From: Flavobacterium psychrophilum
GTDB taxonomy: Bacteria > Bacteroidota > Bacteroidia > Flavobacteriales > Flavobacteriaceae
Length of the DNA stretch: 17,329 nt
NCBI GenBank assembly: GCA_945872875.1
Contig: CAMCBB010000031.1
Coordinates: 1-17,329 of the forward strand
Direction: 5' to 3'
Below the pieces are notes generated by a model. It saw only the letters and a list, made by a program, of their open reading frames with translations. It was not told the DNA's origin and made no database searches. The position numbers were made by a program, and so were the translations under genes. This document shows positions 1 to 6,788 of this stretch, one piece after another (positions within the stretch are counted from its first letter, which is position 1; every line of letters begins with the position of its first letter).

Positions 1-70
1 CTAAAATTTTATAGAAATCGATACTTCAGAATCTAACTAAAAATACAAGCGGCCAGTTCTTTCTTAATTC

Positions 71-86
71 AAAAAGAACTCTTTTT
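71..86 (-). terminator. Weak terminator-like hairpin
   Basis: AAAAAG at 71-76 and CTTTTT at 81-86 form a 6-bp stem with a 4-base loop. Read on the minus strand, in the direction of the operon, the hairpin ends in a run of T. The stem holds only one G-C pair and lies over 200 bases beyond the last stop codon, so it is at best a weak candidate for the operon terminator. Confidence 0.2.
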
Positions 87-155
87 AGAGCTTAAAATCA
101 AATTCATTAAAGGGAGCTTGAAGTTTGGCGCTGCGAAGAACTCGGCAGCGGTGCC

Positions 156-197
156 ATCGATGGGGCTGGTGTTTAAACCATTTCCTAACCCATCGAT
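156..197. repeat. 9-bp perfect inverted repeat
   Basis: ATCGATGGG at 156-164 is the exact reverse complement of CCCATCGAT at 189-197, with a 24-base loop between them. The left arm also sits within the palindrome CCATCGATGG (154-163). No T-run follows on either strand, so it does not look like a Rho-independent terminator. It may be an RNA structure, a protein site or the edge of a repeat element; the sequence alone does not decide. Confidence 0.4.
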
Positions 198-213
198 TCA
201 GTATTGTAGGAGT

Positions 214-231
214 GGTAGTGTAACAACTACC
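214..231. repeat. 6-bp hairpin GGTAGT/ACTACC
   Basis: GGTAGT (214-219) and ACTACC (226-231) pair perfectly around a 6-base loop. It lies about 65 bases past the stop of the phosphoglycosyl transferase gene. There is no T tract on the minus-strand side, so a terminator role is doubtful. Confidence 0.3.
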
Positions 232-296
232 TAAAGTGGACTTTTAACTATGATTGGGATGATTCGGGGACTACCGGGGTAATCTCTTTTGTAGTT

Positions 297-851
297 CTAC
301 TCTTTCTTTATTCTATCCCCAAAGCCCTTTCCAAAGACGGTAAGGAAGATGTACTTAAAGTAACCAAGGGTATTTAACGACTGAATCATCTTGGCATCGG
401 TCTCGGCAAGAAGTTGCGGTGTAGACATGTCTATTTTATTGATTTGGGCTTCTCCAGTAATTCCAGGAACTACCTTGTAAACGTCTCTTTTATCTCTTTC
501 TTCTATTAACTCCTCTTGGTTGAATAAATTAGGTCTTGGTCCTACTAAACTCATATCACCTAACAATACATTAAATAATTGCGGCAACTCATCGAGTTTA
601 GATTTGCGTAAAAAAGCGCCATATTTTGTTACCGAACTGCTGTTGGCCAAATGAGTCGCAACTGATTTAGTATTAATATACATCGAGCGAAATTTATATA
701 AATTAAAAGGCTGCTTATTTATCCCCACACGTTCTTGACAAATAATAGGAGATCCTGTATCAAAAAAACCAATGATGCACAAAACAAGCAATATTGGACT
801 CAAGACTAAAAGACCTATAAAAGAAAACAGTATATCGAAAAAACGGGTCAT
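297..851 (-). CDS. Initiating phosphoglycosyl transferase (small PglC type)
   Basis: This 184-residue enzyme belongs to the bacterial sugar-transferase family (PF02397), which moves a sugar phosphate from a UDP-sugar to undecaprenyl phosphate and so starts the repeat unit at the inner membrane. It has one hydrophobic membrane-embedded helix at residues 5-30, KFRSM at 53-57, the catalytic Asp-Glu pair at 87-88 in KLDELPQL, and GDMSLVGPRP at 98-107. The length fits the small monotopic PglC-like class and not the larger WbaP/WcaJ class, which carries extra membrane helices. Its start overlaps the stop of the upstream SDR gene by four bases (ATGA), implying coupled translation. By analogy with PglC and WbpL, the sugar is probably an N-acetylated 6-deoxyhexose such as QuiNAc, but specificity cannot be read from the sequence. 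It is the last gene of the operon in this window. Confidence 0.93.
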   Translation of the reverse strand: MTRFFDILFSFIGLLVLSPILLVLCIIGFFDTGSPIICQERVGINKQPFNLYKFRSMYINTKSVATHLANSSSVTKYGAFLRKSKLDELPQLFNVLLGDMSLVGPRPNLFNQEELIEERDKRDVYKVVPGITGEAQINKIDMSTPQLLAETDAKMIQSLNTLGYFKYIFLTVFGKGFGDRIKKE

Positions 852-1732
852 TGATTATTGAATGATTTAAATGTCTTTAACAATCCTTCTCTACTCGACA
901 CAGATAAGGGTTTACCTATTGCCGCTTTGATTTTAGCATTACTCACTATATAAGATGAGGTCAATTTTTGTAGGCGCTCTGTATTTAGTGGTAAACGAAG
1001 TTTATCTCCTATGGATGCAATACCTTCTATAAACTTCTTTGAAAAATTCCAAATCTTGGGTTTTCTATTCTGAGATTGCGCAATCAATCCAATCAATTCA
1101 TTTGTTGAAAGCGGTTCATCGTCTGCAACATTGTAAATACCTGATGGTATGTCTTCCCTTTCAATAAGCTCCTTAAAAATGAACATTAAATTATCAATAC
1201 TACAGAAAGAACGCTTATTATCGAAAGCACCAAGAGGCCATGGAATATTCTTTGAAACCAGCTTATACAATAAATTCAAATTCCCTTTGTTACCCGGGCC
1301 ATGAATCATACAAGGTCTTAAAACATAGACTCTTTTCCCATCTGGTATTTGTTTTAAGAATATATGTTGTTCAGCTAACAATTTACTTTTGCCAAAAGCA
1401 GTAGACGGTTGGGCAGATATCTGTTCACACAATGAACCAATAACTTCATCTGCCACAGCTTTTACAGAACTTAGCGTTATGAATACTTTTGCTTTAGACG
1501 CCAGAAAGTCATCATAAACCTTTTTTGTGAGCTCGTAATTTACTTTGTAGTACTCTTGAGAAGCTACAGTATTATTTAGGTCATGCGCTTTGCCGGCGAG
1601 GTGTACTACAACTCTTTTATCTAAAAGGATTGCTTCATCTTCTCTTAAAAAAAAACGGATGGTCTTATTACTAAAATACTTTTGAAAATTGGAACCAACA
1701 AAACCAGATGAACCAGTTAATAATATGCTCAT
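848..1732 (-). CDS. WbpV-like NAD-dependent epimerase/dehydratase (extended SDR)
   Basis: This is a 294-residue extended SDR with the nucleotide-binding motif TGSSGFVG at residues 6-13 and a serine-rich active-site segment LSSVKAVAD at 87-95. It resembles P. aeruginosa WbpV and related 4-reductases/epimerases that act on UDP-4-keto-6-deoxy-GlcNAc to give UDP-QuiNAc. The position directly before a PglC-type transferase matches that role. The usual YxxxK dyad reads FGKSK here: residue 113 is Phe (codon at 1394-1396, TTT on the minus strand), with Lys at 117. The enzyme may therefore be impaired or specialised. No UDP-GlcNAc 4,6-dehydratase lies in the window, so the substrate would have to come from elsewhere. 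The sequence upstream of the start codon is almost entirely from the IS remnant. The reading frame is otherwise intact and full length. Confidence 0.85.
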   Translation of the reverse strand: MSILLTGSSGFVGSNFQKYFSNKTIRFFLREDEAILLDKRVVVHLAGKAHDLNNTVASQEYYKVNYELTKKVYDDFLASKAKVFITLSSVKAVADEVIGSLCEQISAQPSTAFGKSKLLAEQHIFLKQIPDGKRVYVLRPCMIHGPGNKGNLNLLYKLVSKNIPWPLGAFDNKRSFCSIDNLMFIFKELIEREDIPSGIYNVADDEPLSTNELIGLIAQSQNRKPKIWNFSKKFIEGIASIGDKLRLPLNTERLQKLTSSYIVSNAKIKAAIGKPLSVSSREGLLKTFKSFNNQ

Positions 1733-1739
1733 AAACAGT

Positions 1740-2324
1740 AGTGTCCGGTTAACTTATTTTCAATCCTCATAGTGCCCAATAAAAACAAGTTTTGACAGTG
1801 AAAATAAAATTTTTTCTATTTGAATTTCCCAAGTAACATATCGAGATAGCTTGCGAGACATAGAATCTTGCCTTCAGGCCATGAGAAAAAACTGTATCAT
1901 AGCGGCATAAAAAACAGCAAGCTAGAAGCACACTCCCCAAAGCCAACGAGCGCCTAAATTAACGAATCTATGCCGATTTTGCTCAGGTTCTGATTGCCGA
2001 AACGCGCAAAGTTTATACTCTTGAAAACACCTTTATAAACGATATTAACCACTTGGCGTATGCGCCCGATAATACAATAATTGACCTTTGTTTGCAGATG
2101 TTACTGTGGGCCAAATTCCGCAAAACAAAGGCGCTGTTAAGATGCATACGTTACTTGACGAAGGCCCTATTCCCACCTTTATTAAAATCACATCAGCCTC
2201 TGTTCATGACGTTAACATATTGGATCAAATGCCAATTGAAGCAGGCGCTTTTTACATAATGGATATGAGTTACATCGAATTGAAAATGTAGCACCAGAGT
2301 GGCTTATATATGAAAAAAAGAATT
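1740..2324 (+). mobile_element. IS4-family insertion sequence remnant (left part)
   Basis: The left edge looks like an IS terminus: GTGTCCGGTTAAC begins at 1741, immediately before decayed transposase coding sequence. No reverse complement of this end occurs near 2324, so the right end and the C-terminal half of the transposase are lost. The remnant is about 0.58 kb, far shorter than the usual 1.2-1.4 kb of such elements. It is the only plus-strand element inside the locus and separates the GT4 gene from the WbpV-like gene, which would otherwise be adjacent. Boundaries are approximate. Confidence 0.7.
1830..2321 (+). pseudogene. IS4-family (DUF4372-type) transposase, fragmented
   Basis: Joining pieces from different frames recovers typical IS4 transposase sequence. 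Bases 1830-1880 encode QVTYRDSLRDIESCLQAM. A frame change at the A-run near 1885 gives KLYHSGIKN. From 1942, ANERLN is followed by a TAA stop at 1960-1962 and then RIYADFAQVLIAETRKVYTL. From about 2053 comes AYAPDNTIIDLCLQ, then WAKFRKTK. Near 2128 one base is missing, and the next frame continues with KGAVKMHTLLD, IPTFIKIT, VHDVNILDQMP and GAFYIMDMSYIEL. After a stop at 2289-2291 the same frame still reads HQSGLY. The N-terminal domain is mostly missing, and the C-terminus with the final catalytic Glu is absent. With at least two frameshifts and two in-frame stops it cannot make an active transposase. Confidence 0.85.
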
Positions 2325-3488
2325 TTACCGCATTTTGTCGGATACTAATAAATCTTTAATACGTTCAATTTGAATATTAATGATTTTTTGTTCGTCATAG
2401 AGATTTAACGCTTTATTCATTCCCGCCTGCCCCATTTTCATTGCTATTGAAGGGTTATCAATTAAAAACTCAATTGCAGCCTCTAGTTTGACTGCATTTC
2501 TGCTTGGAACTATTAACCCGGTAATATTATTATCAACAGCCTCTCTACATCCACGTATATCCGTGGCAACTACTGGCTTGCCTAAAATCATTGCTTCGAT
2601 GACTGTTCTTGGAAAGCCTTCTCTATATGATGGCAAACAAAAAATATCCATCAATGAAATTAATTCAGGAATATCAGATCTAAAACCTACCTCTATCAAT
2701 TTTTCTTTCATTAACAATCTTGCCTCTTCCAGTGATTTGTCAATACTAACATCATGATCACTTTCTAGTCTACCCCCAATAATCAATAAATAAAATTTTG
2801 AATTCCTTTTTGAAATATTAATTGCTGATTCCAAAAGCTCTGTGTATCCTTTTTCTTTCACCATTCTTGCGATAATACCAACAACAATTGAACCTTCTGG
2901 AATTTTTAATTTCTCACGATTACTATCAACAAATTTTTTATATTCATTTAATTGAAATTTATTAAAATCAACCCCATTGCCAATAACCAGCACTTTTTCT
3001 TTTTTCACTATATTTTCTTTAATAGCGATTGCTGCATCTTCAGAACTTTGACAAAATAATATGTCTGTAAAAAATCCCCCAATTTTCTCGAGCCCTACAA
3101 AAAATCGCCATTTAATTTTAGGCATTTCATCATGAAAGTAGAAACCATGTGCAGTGTAAACAATTTTTGATTTTGAATAAAAAGCAGCTGAAATCCTAGC
3201 TAAGAATGCCGCTACTGGTGTGTGTACATGAATAATATCATATTTTTCTTTCCTAAACAAAAGATATAAATTCCATATTGAAATCAAAGATTTTATAGGA
3301 TTTATTCCTCTTGAAATAGCTATATTTTTAATACAATAGCCTCTTTCCTTCATTTTTGGAATATATGGTCCATCACTACAAACTATATTTACATCCCAAC
3401 CCTCACCCAGCATTCCATCAACAAGTGGTAGTAAAAATTTTTCGACAGTAAAATCAACAGCACACAGCTGACATACTTTTATAGCCAT
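2325..3488 (-). CDS. Family 4 glycosyltransferase (WbpT/PglA-like)
   Basis: This 387-residue GT-B retaining glycosyltransferase would add one sugar of the repeat unit to the lipid-linked intermediate on the cytoplasmic face. The start chosen is the ATG at 3488 (MAIKVCQL), because the family begins directly with its first beta strand; an upstream ATG at 3524 would add 12 unlike residues inside the preceding gene. In the chosen numbering, AHGFYFH lies at about 113-119, the donor-domain segment GIIARMVKEKGY at about 204-215, and the E-x7-E motif in EGFPRTVIEAM at 290-298. It overlaps the asparagine-synthase-like gene by 10 bases. WbpS-like followed by WbpT-like followed by WbpV-like parallels the P. 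aeruginosa O6 order, so it may transfer GalNAcA or its amide. Donor and linkage are inference. Confidence 0.9.
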   Translation of the reverse strand: MAIKVCQLCAVDFTVEKFLLPLVDGMLGEGWDVNIVCSDGPYIPKMKERGYCIKNIAISRGINPIKSLISIWNLYLLFRKEKYDIIHVHTPVAAFLARISAAFYSKSKIVYTAHGFYFHDEMPKIKWRFFVGLEKIGGFFTDILFCQSSEDAAIAIKENIVKKEKVLVIGNGVDFNKFQLNEYKKFVDSNREKLKIPEGSIVVGIIARMVKEKGYTELLESAINISKRNSKFYLLIIGGRLESDHDVSIDKSLEEARLLMKEKLIEVGFRSDIPELISLMDIFCLPSYREGFPRTVIEAMILGKPVVATDIRGCREAVDNNITGLIVPSRNAVKLEAAIEFLIDNPSIAMKMGQAGMNKALNLYDEQKIINIQIERIKDLLVSDKMR

Positions 3489-5419
3489 TGTTCTTTCCAA
3501 GATTGAAAAATTAAAATATTCCAAAGTTCTGACTGCAATCCTTTTTTTCCAGATTGGTGAATATTCCAGATTTCTTTGATCTCGTTTGAATTAAAAATGC
3601 CATCTTCTTTGATCTTCTTTTCATTTAATAATGATTCAGCCCAATCTTTAAGATCATTTCTCAACCATATGTCAATTGGAATTGCAAAACCCATCTTTGG
3701 ACGATCAATTAAAGAAGGTGGTATATACTTATTTAGCAATTCCCTTAAAATCCATTTCCCTTTCCCATTCCTAATTTTCATATGCAATGGTAATTCCCAT
3801 GCAAATTCCACCAATCTATGATCTAGGAAAGGAACCCGCGTCTCTAATGAAACAGACATTGCTGCCCGATCTACCTTACATAAAATATCATCTGTTAAAT
3901 AAGTAAGTGAATCAGCAATCATCATTTTATTTTCAAATCCTATATCACGTAATTTTACGTCAAATAGATTTGAAATAGTATTATTTAATTGTGACTCCCC
4001 TTTAATTATAATATTATCACTAAATGAAAAAGTTGTTAGTCTTTCATATATTTCCCAATCATTTTCTAAATTTAAAATTGAAATGATTTTTTGTATGTGA
4101 TTAGCAGGATTTGAACTTCTGTAGGAAGAAGGTAATAATGGTGTTAATTTGTCATACACTAAATTGAATTGCGCAGGAGTGAGTTGAGATAGAATTCCAT
4201 ATATTACTTTTTTCAAAGTCTGTGGATATTTTTTAAAACGCACCCCTTGTATATATCGGTTATAACCACCAAATAATTCATCCCCTCCATCTCCAGATAA
4301 GCAGACTGTAACATGCTGTTTTGCCATGCGACTTAACAAATAAGTAGGTAATTGTGAGGAATCAGCAAAGGGTTCATCATACATAGTTGCTAAATCAGGA
4401 ATTACATTCATAGCATCCTTAGAACTTACATATAATTCATTATGATTAGTACCCAGATATTTTGCAACTTCTTTAGCATATATAGCCTCATTAAAGGAGT
4501 TCTCATTGAATCCTATCGTAAAGGTATTAATGGGTGTGCTAAATTGAGATTGCATAACTGATGCAATTAAAGAAGAATCTATTCCTCCAGATAAAAATGC
4601 ACCAATTGGAACATCTGACAATTGCTGGCTTGAGACAGCATCAGAAATTTTCGAATCTAAATTTATAATTGCTTCACTTTCTGATCCTTGGAATGGTTTA
4701 TTCAGTCCATTCTTCGCTACTTCAAACAAATTCCAATACTGAATTTCAGCAAGGGTATAATTAACATCCTTTAATGAAATTGAAAGTAAATAGCCAGGTT
4801 TTAGTTTGTTAATACCCTTATAAATTGAATACGGGCTCGGAACATAAGAACGTTTTACAAATTCCTTCAAAGCGTAGGTATCTATTTCTGCAACAAAGTA
4901 TGGATTCGCTCTTATTGATTTTAGCTCAGATGCAAAATAAAAATGATTTCCCTGCAACCCGTAGTACAATGGCTTCTCACCAAATCTATCACGTCCAAGG
5001 AGTATAACATTTTTTCCTTTATCATAAACCGCAAAAGCAAACATCCCTACAGTTTTCTTAGCAGTTTGTTCAACACCCCATAACTCAAAACAATGTAAAA
5101 GTGTTTCAGTATCAGAACTACTCTTATATGAAATATTGTGCCCTGCCAAACTCAATTCTTTCCTTAATTCTAAATGATTATATATCTCACCATTAAAAAC
5201 AATAATGAATCTTCCTGTAGAGGAGGTCATTGGCTGATGACCATTAATACTTGTATCAATAATTGACAACCGTTTATGACAAAATCCAATTTGTTGATTT
5301 TCAGAAAGCCAAAGCCCATAATTATCTGGGCCTCGATGATGCATAACCTCACACATCTTAGAAAGAACATCTGTATTTACATCAGACTTTTTAGACAAAT
5401 AACCAGCAATTCCACACAT
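3479..5419 (-). CDS. asnB: Asparagine-synthase-type amidotransferase (WbpS-like)
   Basis: This 646-residue protein has an N-terminal glutaminase domain and a C-terminal ATP-dependent synthetase domain. The start at 5419 (MCGIAGYL) is forced by biology: after Met removal, Cys2 becomes the N-terminal nucleophile of class II glutamine amidotransferases; an ATG at 5458 would bury it behind 13 residues. Other landmarks are HHRGPD near 27-32, FNGEIYN near 75-81, the ATP-pyrophosphatase loop SGGIDSS at 277-283 and SGDGGDELFGG at 375-385. All key motifs are present. In polysaccharide loci such proteins (WbpS in P. aeruginosa O6) are thought to amidate the carboxyl group of a hexuronic acid, giving uronamides such as GalNAcAN. 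That fits the UDP-GalNAcA genes in this operon. Plain asparagine synthesis remains possible. The gene begins 25 bases after its upstream neighbour. Confidence 0.92.
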   Translation of the reverse strand: MCGIAGYLSKKSDVNTDVLSKMCEVMHHRGPDNYGLWLSENQQIGFCHKRLSIIDTSINGHQPMTSSTGRFIIVFNGEIYNHLELRKELSLAGHNISYKSSSDTETLLHCFELWGVEQTAKKTVGMFAFAVYDKGKNVILLGRDRFGEKPLYYGLQGNHFYFASELKSIRANPYFVAEIDTYALKEFVKRSYVPSPYSIYKGINKLKPGYLLSISLKDVNYTLAEIQYWNLFEVAKNGLNKPFQGSESEAIINLDSKISDAVSSQQLSDVPIGAFLSGGIDSSLIASVMQSQFSTPINTFTIGFNENSFNEAIYAKEVAKYLGTNHNELYVSSKDAMNVIPDLATMYDEPFADSSQLPTYLLSRMAKQHVTVCLSGDGGDELFGGYNRYIQGVRFKKYPQTLKKVIYGILSQLTPAQFNLVYDKLTPLLPSSYRSSNPANHIQKIISILNLENDWEIYERLTTFSFSDNIIIKGESQLNNTISNLFDVKLRDIGFENKMMIADSLTYLTDDILCKVDRAAMSVSLETRVPFLDHRLVEFAWELPLHMKIRNGKGKWILRELLNKYIPPSLIDRPKMGFAIPIDIWLRNDLKDWAESLLNEKKIKEDGIFNSNEIKEIWNIHQSGKKGLQSELWNILIFQSWKEQWL

Positions 5420-5444
5420 TCTAAATAAAATTAATTTATAGAAA

Positions 5445-6788
5445 CTATTTAAGAGCAATATATAATTGCAAGAAAAACCAAACTATTGAGATGCTTAATA
5501 ATATTAATTTTTTCCAAATCGAATTTTCAATTGTACCTAGTGCTACAAAATAATAGTAGAAAGCAATAAATACTGTTTTATGCCTTGTTTGCAGTGAAAT
5601 CAAGCCTAACATAATAAATCCAATAATAAAGAACATTTTCAAATAAAAAGAATAGTTTTTTTTATAATGATTTCTAATAAAAAAACCAGCGAAAAACAAA
5701 GGGTATAAAAATATTCCTTCAATAGGATACACAAAGCTTAAGAAAAAAGCCCTAGCATCAAACCCATTAATATTTTTTAAAAAAGTAACACTAAAAAAAG
5801 GGTATAGAAAAATATAAATAGGAGCAATAAAAAACTTTTCAATAAAATTTAATTCTTGGATTTTATAAAAGATCCCATTTTCAGAAACAACATCAGACAA
5901 AGTAGAGCTGAAATCACGTCCTAATATTGTTAAACTGTGCCTGATTAAATATTCAGTTATTTCATTATTGAAATATAAAACAGAACTAATCGAAAAAACA
6001 AAAAATAAAATTTTGAAAACTTTAGGTTTTTCGAGCAAAAAAAAAGTGAAAAATAATGGCAGGATAAAATAAGCAGTCCCCTCACGAATAAAAAATTGTA
6101 CAAACATTGATACGAATGCTAAGAAATAATTTTTCCTTAGCAATGAATAAATTGACAAAATAAATAAAGTTGCAACTTCTATATCTCTAATTAATATTAC
6201 TCCTCCATTAAATAATAAAAAGGGTGAAAAAGTAATTAAATAAAAGACCCTATTTGAGACTTTTTGATTGTTGGTTAAAATTTGGGCAAATTTAGAAGTA
6301 TAAATTGCCATAGTTGCCATCACCCCAGATTGAAAAAATAAAATATCAAGAGGATGATAAATCCCAAAGGGGGTTATCATTCTCAAGAAGGACGAGAAAG
6401 GGTGCTTGTATTCAAAATAATTTTCTCTGGTTTCTAACCCTACAGGTATTTGATTAGCTAAAAGAGAGAAAAAATACGAATCGTCAGTCCATGAATCATT
6501 TAAAGGTGAAGTTGTTCCATAAGATGAGGGAAACATATTACTTTGAAATAAAACATAGATGCAAATGAAAAAAGAATTTATCAAAAATGCTAAGGTAAAT
6601 TTTCCTAAAACTTCCTTATCTAGAAAAAAATATAGAATCGTCCAAATAGAAAAAAAATAAGCAAAAGAAATAATGCTAACCTCATTAATGAAAATGATAA
6701 TTAGCAAAATTAATAAACACAATACACTGTATATTACTAAGAGGGATTTATTAAATACAAATTTTGGCGAAGTTAAACCTGAAATCAT
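5445..6788 (-). CDS. Polytopic membrane protein, candidate Wzy polymerase
   Basis: This 447-residue, very hydrophobic, Phe/Ile/Leu-rich protein has about ten to eleven predicted membrane segments. A larger polar stretch near residues 75-130 contains DDSYFF and EYKHPFSSF, and charged residues lie near the membrane at about 200 (IRDIE) and 235 (IREG). I recognise no family by sequence; this is usual for O-antigen polymerases, which diverge quickly. The Wzy call rests on topology, on position right after the flippase gene (four-base ATGA overlap), and on no other polymerase being present. In that role it would link undecaprenyl-carried repeat units on the periplasmic side. A GT-C membrane glycosyltransferase is the main alternative. 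The gene is strikingly AT-rich, as is the flippase gene. Confidence 0.65.
   Translation of the reverse strand: MISGLTSPKFVFNKSLLVIYSVLCLLILLIIIFINEVSIISFAYFFSIWTILYFFLDKEVLGKFTLAFLINSFFICIYVLFQSNMFPSSYGTTSPLNDSWTDDSYFFSLLANQIPVGLETRENYFEYKHPFSSFLRMITPFGIYHPLDILFFQSGVMATMAIYTSKFAQILTNNQKVSNRVFYLITFSPFLLFNGGVILIRDIEVATLFILSIYSLLRKNYFLAFVSMFVQFFIREGTAYFILPLFFTFFLLEKPKVFKILFFVFSISSVLYFNNEITEYLIRHSLTILGRDFSSTLSDVVSENGIFYKIQELNFIEKFFIAPIYIFLYPFFSVTFLKNINGFDARAFFLSFVYPIEGIFLYPLFFAGFFIRNHYKKNYSFYLKMFFIIGFIMLGLISLQTRHKTVFIAFYYYFVALGTIENSIWKKLILLSISIVWFFLQLYIALK

Larger units (their letters stand above)
1..296. other. Gene-free region past the 3' end of the operon
   Basis: No convincing gene is seen on either strand. 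The first 110 bases are AT-rich. Bases of roughly 115-290 are visibly richer in G and C than the surrounding polysaccharide genes and contain two small inverted repeats (listed separately). On the minus strand an open stretch of about 30 codons crosses 95-185, but it matches nothing I recognise and lacks a credible start. The region could be the transcript end plus a remnant of a mobile or repeated element. That is only a guess from its composition. Confidence 0.5.

Noticed and set aside
206..222. JUMPstart/ops-like element (GAGTGGTAGTGTA)
   Set aside because: It matches the ops core only in part, reads on the plus strand, and lies after the genes and not before them.
2053..2291. Two overlapping plus-strand ORFs of 68 and 67 codons as separate small genes
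   Set aside because: They are frameshifted parts of one IS4 transposase; joining them at about 2128 restores WAKFRKTKGAVKMHTLLD.
3489..3524. Upstream ATG for the GT4 gene, adding 12 residues
   Set aside because: The added residues lie inside the amidotransferase gene and do not fit GT4 N-termini; MAIKVCQL at 3488 begins at the first strand.
5420..5458. Upstream ATG for the amidotransferase gene, adding 13 residues
   Set aside because: Class II glutamine amidotransferases need Cys directly after the initiator Met, as in MCGIAG at 5419.
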